Assembly (NCBI GenBank): GCA_964344175.1
Contig: CAYFMI010000073.1
Coordinates: 1 to 20,890, forward strand
Direction: 5' to 3'
Length of the DNA: 20,890 nt
From: NIOZ-UU35 sp964344175
Lineage (GTDB): Bacteria; Chloroflexota; Anaerolineae; Anaerolineales; UBA11858
In this document: piece after piece, positions 1 through 5,671 of the stretch
How the letters are laid out: every line of letters begins with the position of its first letter
How positions within the stretch are numbered: the first letter of the stretch is position 1
Program-made: the position numbers and the translations under genes
Notes under the pieces: model-generated
The model's database searches: none
Told to the model about the DNA's origin: nothing
Seen by the model: the letters and a program-made list of their open reading frames with translations, nothing else

Positions 1-1836
1 AGTCAAATGGGATTTCATATCCCATCAAAGCTGACGCCTAAAGAACAGGATCAATTGCTGGATGCACTCACTAAATTGCTCAAGCAAGTGCTTGCGCAGT
101 CGCCCTTGGTCATCTTCTTTGAAGATGCCCATTGGATGGATGCTGCTTCCCGATCTTTGTTGCAGGTAGTGCATGAGCAACTATCCTCTGAGGGTTTGCT
201 AATAATGCTTGCTCAACGCCCGGTCGAGAATCAATCCATTCCAGGGAAGATCATTACCTTAGAGAGACTTGACCATCAAGGGACTGCCAATCTGGTAGCA
301 GATGTACTCGTGTCTGATCTTGCCCAAATCGTGTATCAGCACAGTCAGGGAAACCCTCTTCTCATTCACGAAATAACCGCATGGATCCAGCAAACCTGGC
401 AGATCCAGACTGCGGAAGTCATTGAAGCATTACAAACATCGGATGTTTTGCAAAAAATGGTTCTTAGTAGTCTCAAGAACTTGCCCGAAATCCACAGAGA
501 AATTGTGCGTATAGGTTCGGTCATCGGCGAAGAATTCCGTGTGGGAGAACTTCAGGCGTTGTTGCCGCCATCTGTGGATGCCGTCACGCTGAATGGCGGG
601 CTGCACGAACTGGTAGAGACGCGTTTTATTTCCTTGGTTGAGGCGGGCATTGACCCTCGCTATGCATTTCAACAGAAAGTTGTGCGCGATGTTTTGTATG
701 CCAGCTTACCCTTCGCGCGGCGACGTGAATTGCACACTCAATTAGCAAGGTACCTGATTGCTCCAGAAACGCAGCGCAGCACACTGCATGCCAAAGTGAG
801 CGCGTTCTTAAACACATCTGCTGTTAATCCAGCCCAGGATGCAAAAATTGTAGCCCGCCACTTTGAGGCAGCCGAAAATTGGAGCCAGGCATCTCATAGC
901 TCCTATCGCGCTGCGGTCATTCTTCGGGCGCAAGGCGCATACATGGAGGCAATAAAAACCTACGATCGGGCTTTAGATTGCATTAATAACCTTCCAACCG
1001 AGCAAATTGACTTGGGGGTATTGGCATTGCAACGGGAAATTTTCACAGGTATTGGGGATGCGGCTCTTTTGGATGGTGATTATCCGCGCTCGATTGCTTC
1101 TTATCGAAAGGCAATGGATCTATTGCCGGAGGGTGAGCTGTCTGGTGGTGGGGCTGATCTCACGAAGAAGCAGGCGCTTGTACTCCCGATGGTTGGTGAG
1201 GCGGATCACGCCGTAGAGATGCTTCGAAAGTGGCTGATGCAAGACCCGAAAAGGGCGCAAGACCCAGGGGCAACGGCTATATTGACATGGCTTTTATGGC
1301 GGGCCGGCGAACCAGCTGCACCAGAATGGATCGAAAAGTGCCGGTTAATGCTGCCATCAGAAGCAGACCCCTGGTCTGTAGGCGTGGACGGCCTACTCGA
1401 CGACCTAAGTGGGCGGTGGCAAGAGGCCATTCAGAAATATCGCCTCGTTGGGCAGCACGAAGCGACGGCTTTCGCCTCTATTCGCCTGGGGGATCAAAAG
1501 TTGAAAGCTGGAGATGCATCCGGGGCGCGCTCACTCTATAATGAAGCCGCTGGGTTGTTCAAGGATCAAGTTGAGGGAAAGTGTGGCCTGGCGCTGGTGC
1601 ATTATCGTATGGCCGAAGCATTATGGTGTGAGCAAGATATTGCCGCAACACGCGATTGCATCAACAATGTTGAAGCGATGCTTATTTCCTGCCCGGCAAA
1701 GATCCGCGATGAGGCGCGCACACTGATTGTGCAAGCCCTGGAGAAAATATCCGGTGGGAGTGATTCTCCCTGGCCGGATTGGGGTTGGATAGAGTGCGAC
1801 GATCGCTACAAAATTCAGTTGTTATTTACCGACTGA
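1..1836 (+). CDS. AAA-ATPase/TPR regulator, C-terminal part (5' truncated)
   Basis: The reading frame is open to the first base, so the true start lies upstream and the first ATG (position 7) is probably internal. Near the visible N-terminus, LVIFFEDAHWMD has the form of the Walker B region of the STAND/AAA_16 ATPase modules found in LuxR-type regulators and in adenylate/guanylate cyclase-AAA-TPR proteins. GNPLLIHEI further on matches the conserved GNPL element of the same family. The Walker A motif is absent and must lie upstream. The second half is helical and alanine-rich, with TPR-like stretches such as GAYMEAIKTYDRAL and GDYPRSIASYRKAM. There is no DNA-binding domain at the visible C-terminus, so any output domain would be N-terminal. 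Likely role: nucleotide-dependent signalling switch or scaffold in the cytoplasm; the ligand is unknown. The family call is solid, the exact function is not. Confidence 0.75.
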   Translation, partial: SQMGFHIPSKLTPKEQDQLLDALTKLLKQVLAQSPLVIFFEDAHWMDAASRSLLQVVHEQLSSEGLLIMLAQRPVENQSIPGKIITLERLDHQGTANLVADVLVSDLAQIVYQHSQGNPLLIHEITAWIQQTWQIQTAEVIEALQTSDVLQKMVLSSLKNLPEIHREIVRIGSVIGEEFRVGELQALLPPSVDAVTLNGGLHELVETRFISLVEAGIDPRYAFQQKVVRDVLYASLPFARRRELHTQLARYLIAPETQRSTLHAKVSAFLNTSAVNPAQDAKIVARHFEAAENWSQASHSSYRAAVILRAQGAYMEAIKTYDRALDCINNLPTEQIDLGVLALQREIFTGIGDAALLDGDYPRSIASYRKAMDLLPEGELSGGGADLTKKQALVLPMVGEADHAVEMLRKWLMQDPKRAQDPGATAILTWLLWRAGEPAAPEWIEKCRLMLPSEADPWSVGVDGLLDDLSGRWQEAIQKYRLVGQHEATAFASIRLGDQKLKAGDASGARSLYNEAAGLFKDQVEGKCGLALVHYRMAEALWCEQDIAATRDCINNVEAMLISCPAKIRDEARTLIVQALEKISGGSDSPWPDWGWIECDDRYKIQLLFTD

Positions 1837-1844
1837 ATTTTTTT
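1810..1844 (+). terminator. Terminator overlapping the stop codon of the AAA/TPR gene
   Basis: A 10-bp inverted repeat (1810-1819 with 1832-1841, core AAATTCAGT/ACTGAATTT) encloses a 12-nt loop and runs into seven T (1838-1844). The TGA stop (1834-1836) lies inside the right arm, so the terminator is built from the last codons. The stem is AT-rich and so may be only moderately efficient. A-rich sequence on the left arm could also let it work for the converging gene on the minus strand. Confidence 0.55.
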
Positions 1845-1865
1845 CGAGAGAATTCTTCAGAGCAC

Positions 1866-2621
1866 CTACCCCATGATGTTGGTAGTCATTTCTTCTAAAG
1901 ATTTAGTGATAGGGTGATCGGGAAATTGGGTGACAAAAACGCCGCCGCTGGCAAGTGTCATCATCTCATCGGAATGGGGCAATATAGCGGCGACATCACA
2001 GTCATATGCCTCGCGAACCATCGCTTCGACTTCTGCAAAATCTAGCACATTCGGAACTTTGTTGACGACCAGCGTCATCATGGGAACCTGCAATTTGCGG
2101 GCAACTTCCACGGTTACACTAGTACCCTGATAATCCTGTTGATCTGGCCTGAGGACAATCGCAAGCACATCGGAGATCGCAATAGAGAGGAGTGTTTCTT
2201 CATTGAGGCCTGGGTGAGTGTCGATGACCAGGGCATCCAAATTTAGGGCCTTGATCAGATCTTGTAGGCCGTCGTTAAGGTAACTAATATCATAGCCTTC
2301 TCGTAAAACACGGGCGATCTCAGTGGCATCGATACTGGAAGGGATTAAATAGATTTGCCCGGTGAGTTCACCGCCAAAATTACCGGTCATATCGTAGGCG
2401 GCTTCTTCAATCTTGCAATTGCCCCATAAATAATCATTCAGAGAAAATTTCATGTGCGCTTCATCAAAATTGAAAAGCACATGAATTCCCGGCGATTGGA
2501 TATCCGTGTCAACCACACCAACCCGCCATCCTTTCGAAGCCAGCAGCACAGATAAATTGGCCGATGTATTTGATTTTCCGGTGCCGCCGCGAAATGAGTG
2601 AATGGATATAATTTTTGGCAT
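1866..2621 (-). CDS. ParA/MinD-family ATPase with an Arg-containing deviant Walker A
   Basis: The 251-residue protein has the SIMIBI P-loop fold of ParA/MinD ATPases. The P-loop is FRGGTGKSNT (residues 10-19), VVDTDIQSPG forms the A' region, and VIDTHPGLNE forms switch II (the usual motif is DxPPG). The signature lysine of the deviant Walker A (KGGxxK) is replaced by Arg11, while the second lysine (Lys16) is present. Such proteins dimerise on ATP and position plasmids, chromosomes or protein complexes, or regulate motility machinery. No ParB-like or MinC/MinE partner is visible. The ATG is supported by a GGAG element about 10 nt upstream. It is divergent from the cNMP-GGDEF gene, so the two may share regulation. 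The target is unknown. A role in polar or cluster positioning of signalling proteins is only an inference from the neighbour. Confidence 0.8.
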   Translation of the reverse strand: MPKIISIHSFRGGTGKSNTSANLSVLLASKGWRVGVVDTDIQSPGIHVLFNFDEAHMKFSLNDYLWGNCKIEEAAYDMTGNFGGELTGQIYLIPSSIDATEIARVLREGYDISYLNDGLQDLIKALNLDALVIDTHPGLNEETLLSIAISDVLAIVLRPDQQDYQGTSVTVEVARKLQVPMMTLVVNKVPNVLDFAEVEAMVREAYDCDVAAILPHSDEMMTLASGGVFVTQFPDHPITKSLEEMTTNIMG

Positions 2622-2670
2622 GATAACACTCCTTCAAAATGCTGGCGATTTTTCGCAATTGTAACATGGA

Positions 2671-2713
2671 AATGAAGGTGCCCCACCGCAAGCAGCGGGA
2701 GCCTTCATTGACG
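2671..2713. repeat. Stem-loop with two competing foldings in a divergent intergenic region
   Basis: An outer stem AATGAAGG (2671-2678)/CCTTCATT (2702-2709) encloses an inner stem CCGC (2686-2689)/GCGG (2695-2698). Alternatively GCGGGAGC (2695-2702) can pair with GCTCCGC (2713-2719) with one bulged G. It lies between the ParA-like and GGDEF genes, upstream of the candidate promoter of the latter, so it would be transcribed only in the leader of the minus-strand gene. Its function is not known. Confidence 0.4.
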
Positions 2714-2750
2714 CTCCGCCTAAAATTCCTGTTTCGTATATCAAAACTTC

Positions 2751-2759
2751 TGATATGAT
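2751..2759 (+). promoter_or_regulatory. Candidate extended -10 promoter of the cNMP-GGDEF gene
   Basis: TGATATGAT is an extended -10 (TG-n-TATGAT). No good -35 is present at the normal spacing (GTTTCG at 2731-2736). The -10 overlaps a 6-bp dyad, ATATCA (2738-2743)/TGATAT (2751-2756), a possible operator. Predicted transcription start is near 2766, about 38 nt before the ATG at 2804. Confidence 0.4.
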
Positions 2760-2803
2760 TGTTTGCACGTTCGGTCCGTTTCAAATCTACTAATTTTCTA
2801 TAC

Positions 2804-3814
2804 ATGACGATGTCTAAAAAAAATACCCCCATGACTACATTGGCTCCTGGAGACCTTAGCCGCATTATCGCTGCCGTAGAACAACTTCCCGAAACTCTCA
2901 ATGCCGAAATTGTCTTGGGACAACTCATTTATCATCAATACCAAAAATGGGGACACCTTTTTGAGAAACGGGAGTTTTCAGCCGGGCAAGTAATATTTGC
3001 CGAAAACGATCCCGGCCATTCTGCATATATTATCCTTTCGGGGAGACTGGCTGTCATAAAGGGGGATCTTTCGAAACCGATTGTCTTAGGCTGCCGGGTT
3101 AAGGAACAATCGGTGGGCGAGATGGCCTTGCTGGAAGAATCGTCCCGGTCGGCGACGGTTGTAGCGCTAGACTCTGTTGCCCTCATGGAAATTGACCGCC
3201 AAAATTTCTATGTGCTGCTCAAGGAGTCGCTCAGCTTCACACAGAGCATTTTGCGCATGCTCAGTGTACGCTTGAGAGAAGCTTCTCAGGCTGTAGAGAG
3301 CGCTACCCTCGAAAAAATCCAGGATCCACTGACGGGTTTATACAACCGCCGCTATATGGAACACGTTTTGCGTCATGAAATGCAGCGCGCAGATCGGGCC
3401 GATTATTCGGTCAGCCTGGTGATGATGGACATCGACCATTTCAAGAATCTCAACGATACCTATGGTCACTCTGCTGGTGACGAAGTGTTGCGCCATCTGG
3501 CTTTATTAATGCAATCTCAGGTGCGCCGCGCGGATGTGGCTTGCCGCTTTGGAGGGGAAGAGTTTTTGGTTATCTTGCCAGAGACGCCTGTAGACGTGGC
3601 CGCTGAGCGGGCCGAAAAACTGCGCGCGGCCTTTGCGGATGCGTCTATTGAATACGAAGGCCAAATTATGCAGGGAAAACTATCGCTTGGGGTAGCGTCG
3701 TTTCCTGCTCATGCCAAAACACCTGAGCAACTCATCCGGGCAGCAGATACTGCGCTTTACGCAGCTAAGAATGGGGGGCGCAATCGCGTTATCCTGGCCG
3801 AAGATTGCGATTAA
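2804..3814 (+). CDS. cNMP-binding domain - GGDEF diguanylate cyclase
   Basis: A 336-residue protein predicted to make c-di-GMP from two GTP. Residues about 45-160 form a CRP-type cyclic-nucleotide-binding beta-roll, including the phosphate-binding cassette GEMALLEESSRSATVV with its Glu and Arg. Residues about 180-330 form a GGDEF domain with DPLTGLYNRR, DIDHFKNLNDTYGH and an active-site GGEEF (250-254). RRAD (241-244), five residues before GGEEF, is an RxxD inhibitory I-site, so product feedback is expected. There is no membrane segment, so it is cytosolic. The frame continues up to a TTG at 2759, but the candidate -10 lies there, so ATG 2804 was chosen. ATG 2810 or 2831 remain possible because no clear Shine-Dalgarno is seen. 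The domain order suggests cAMP/cGMP-like or other small-ligand control of c-di-GMP synthesis. The stop overlaps that of the converging gene. Confidence 0.88.
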   Translation: MTMSKKNTPMTTLAPGDLSRIIAAVEQLPETLNAEIVLGQLIYHQYQKWGHLFEKREFSAGQVIFAENDPGHSAYIILSGRLAVIKGDLSKPIVLGCRVKEQSVGEMALLEESSRSATVVALDSVALMEIDRQNFYVLLKESLSFTQSILRMLSVRLREASQAVESATLEKIQDPLTGLYNRRYMEHVLRHEMQRADRADYSVSLVMMDIDHFKNLNDTYGHSAGDEVLRHLALLMQSQVRRADVACRFGGEEFLVILPETPVDVAAERAEKLRAAFADASIEYEGQIMQGKLSLGVASFPAHAKTPEQLIRAADTALYAAKNGGRNRVILAEDCD

Positions 3815-4158
3815 TGCTCCGCGCGCAGTAGATCGATTGTCTCGACGGCGTGGCGCAGGTGGGGGATGACGATGCTGCCGCCAACGATTAGCGCCACGTT
3901 CAGGGCATCGTAGAGTTCTTCATCACGCCAACCGGTTTCAACGCACCGATCGAGATGATAGTCTATGCAGTCGTTGCAGCGCAGCGCCGCTGAAGCCACC
4001 AGACCAAGTAACTCTTTGGTTTTGGTGTCCAGCGCCCCGTCGCGATAGGCAGCCGTATCGAGGTTGAAGAAACGCTTCAGGCCAAGATGGTCGATCTCGA
4101 AAATGCGCTCGTTCATCTTCTGGCGGTAGGCGCGGAATTTGTCCAGGCGAGTTGTCAT
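3811..4158 (-). CDS. AhpD-like / carboxymuconolactone decarboxylase family protein
   Basis: A 115-residue all-helical protein of the AhpD/CMD family. The motif E49-x11-C61-N-D-C64-x3-H68 is the AhpD-type redox signature E(x11)CxxC(x3)H, which argues for peroxidase-linked disulfide reductase activity and against lactone decarboxylation, since true decarboxylases lack the CxxC. Length is typical for single-domain members. The ATG follows the TGA of the upstream flavoprotein gene directly (TGAATG), and an AAGGAG site sits inside that gene's 3' end, so the pair is probably co-transcribed and translationally coupled. The partner flavoprotein suggests a shared redox role, but the actual substrate is unknown. 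The stop codon overlaps that of the converging GGDEF gene within TTAA. Confidence 0.85.
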   Translation of the reverse strand: MTTRLDKFRAYRQKMNERIFEIDHLGLKRFFNLDTAAYRDGALDTKTKELLGLVASAALRCNDCIDYHLDRCVETGWRDEELYDALNVALIVGGSIVIPHLRHAVETIDLLRAEH

Positions 4159-5424
4159 TCATTTCTCCTTTAGGTCGTCATCCTGTTTTTGTGCTGCCGA
4201 CCGCCCTGCCAGCCATCCGGTTGAGAAAGCCGCTTGCAGATTGTAGCCGCCGGTATCGGCATCGATATTCAATAGCTCGCCCGCAAAATAAAGCCCCTGA
4301 ACAAGGCGGGATTGCATGGTTTTGGGATCAACCTCGCGGGTATCTACACCGCCAGCGGTGACGATGGCTTGCTTAAAGGAACGGTGATCGCTGATTTCCA
4401 GACGCAAGTCTTTGAGCCACAATCGCAGGCGTTTGCGTTCTTGCGCACTGATCTGGTTGACCCGTTTGTCGACGGGGATGCCGGTTTGCTCGATGCACAC
4501 AGAGATCATCTTGTGAGGCAGCAAACCTTTGAGTAGGGTCTGATATTGCTGCTTGCCATGCGCCTGAATGTCGCGCAGCAGGCGTTCGTCGAGTTTTGGA
4601 TGATCGAGGGCCGGCTTGAGGTCGATCGAAAGATAGACTTTTCCCCCAGCGCGCAGCGCGTCGACAACCCCGCGGCTGAGAGTCAGGATGACGGGGCCTG
4701 AAACCCCGAAATGCGTAAAAAGCATTTCGCCGAATGCATGGGCAGATTTTTTGCCATTGATCCACACGCTGACAGCCACATTCCTCAAACTCAACCCTTG
4801 CATCTTTTTGGCGGTATCGCCAACGGTGACGAGCGGTACCAGCGCCGGACGGATGGGGATAAGCCTGTGTCCGGCTTCTTTGGCAAAGCGGTAGCCGTCG
4901 CCGGTAGAGCCGGTCCCCGGGTAGGATGCCCCGCCGGTGGCGACAATGACGGCGTCGGCATTCAGGCGGGTGTGTTCGGTTTGTACACCAATCACGCGTC
5001 CATCTTCGATGAGCATCTGCCTGGCGGGCGAATCGGTCCAGATCTTTGCGCCGCTGCGCCTTGCCCAATTGACCAATGCATCGACAACTTCGCTGGCTTC
5101 GTTGCTGGCCGGAAAAACGCGCCCGCCGCGCTCAGTGACAGTTTGGACACCTTCGGCGTGAAAAAAGGCCAGCAGATCCTCGGAAAAATAACGGTGAAAT
5201 GACTGGCGCAAGAATTTACCGGTTGCCCCAAAATGTTCGAGAAAATCGCGCAGTGGGGCGACATTGGTAATGTTGCAGCGTCCCTTGCCGCTGATGAAAA
5301 TTTTGCGCCCAGGGGCGTTCATCTTTTCGATCAGCAGCACGTCGGCCCCGAGCTGAGCCGCTTGCCCGGCGGCCATCAGTCCGGCTGCCCCGCCGCCGAT
5401 GACAATAATTTGACGTGAACTCAT
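4159..5424 (-). CDS. BaiN/HI0933-family FAD-dependent oxidoreductase
   Basis: A 421-residue flavoprotein. The N-terminus IIVIGGGAAGLMAAGQAA is the dinucleotide-binding Rossmann motif, followed by the family signature GRKIFISGKGRCNITN. The C-terminus has TAGGVDTREVDPKTM and GLYFAGELLNIDADTGGYN, the second FAD-contacting region typical of HI0933-like proteins. Characterised BaiN members are linked to bile-acid dehydroxylation, but most homologues have no known substrate, so the name should be read as a family label only. The frame is open 83 codons further upstream. The start at 5424 was chosen because the Rossmann strand begins five residues later and because a good promoter lies directly in front. 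It is the first gene of a two-gene unit with the AhpD-like gene. Confidence 0.85.
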   Translation of the reverse strand: MSSRQIIVIGGGAAGLMAAGQAAQLGADVLLIEKMNAPGRKIFISGKGRCNITNVAPLRDFLEHFGATGKFLRQSFHRYFSEDLLAFFHAEGVQTVTERGGRVFPASNEASEVVDALVNWARRSGAKIWTDSPARQMLIEDGRVIGVQTEHTRLNADAVIVATGGASYPGTGSTGDGYRFAKEAGHRLIPIRPALVPLVTVGDTAKKMQGLSLRNVAVSVWINGKKSAHAFGEMLFTHFGVSGPVILTLSRGVVDALRAGGKVYLSIDLKPALDHPKLDERLLRDIQAHGKQQYQTLLKGLLPHKMISVCIEQTGIPVDKRVNQISAQERKRLRLWLKDLRLEISDHRSFKQAIVTAGGVDTREVDPKTMQSRLVQGLYFAGELLNIDADTGGYNLQAAFSTGWLAGRSAAQKQDDDLKEK

Positions 5425-5671
5425 ATCACCGCAATTATAGTGCTTTCGCAGATGGCTGTCACTTCCATGCTTGTGATTATCTTCGATAACAATCATGAAT
5501 AGTGGCAAAAAAGCAGGCATCGTTTTTGGGCTTGTGCTACGGTTATCTTGAAGGAATTGTTTGATGATGAAAACAGTTGTGCTTATTGACGGTACCCGGA
5601 TGTTATCATTTTGTTTTGAGCTATAATTCATTGCGTTGGTTGTTGAACGTTTGTGTTTACAGGGAAATATC
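5425..5671. other. Divergent intergenic region, flavoprotein gene / ligA
   Basis: Apart from the flavoprotein promoter, a TATAAT at 5622-5627 could be the -10 of ligA, giving a start of transcription near 5634 and a leader of about 40 nt. No convincing -35 is seen at 16-18 nt (GATGTT at 5599-5604). A TTGACG at 5586-5591 is too far away. No RNA gene was recognised. Confidence 0.35.
5434..5462 (-). promoter_or_regulatory. Sigma70-type promoter of the flavoprotein gene
   Basis: Read on the minus strand: GTGACA (5462-5457), a 17-nt spacer, then a perfect TATAAT (5439-5434). The start of transcription would be at about 5427, only some 3 nt before the ATG at 5424, so the mRNA may be leaderless or nearly so. 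Confidence 0.65.

Noticed and set aside
4373..5068. 231-codon frame on the minus strand within the flavoprotein gene
   Set aside because: Same strand, shifted frame, Arg/Pro/His-rich composition typical of an out-of-frame shadow; no motif.
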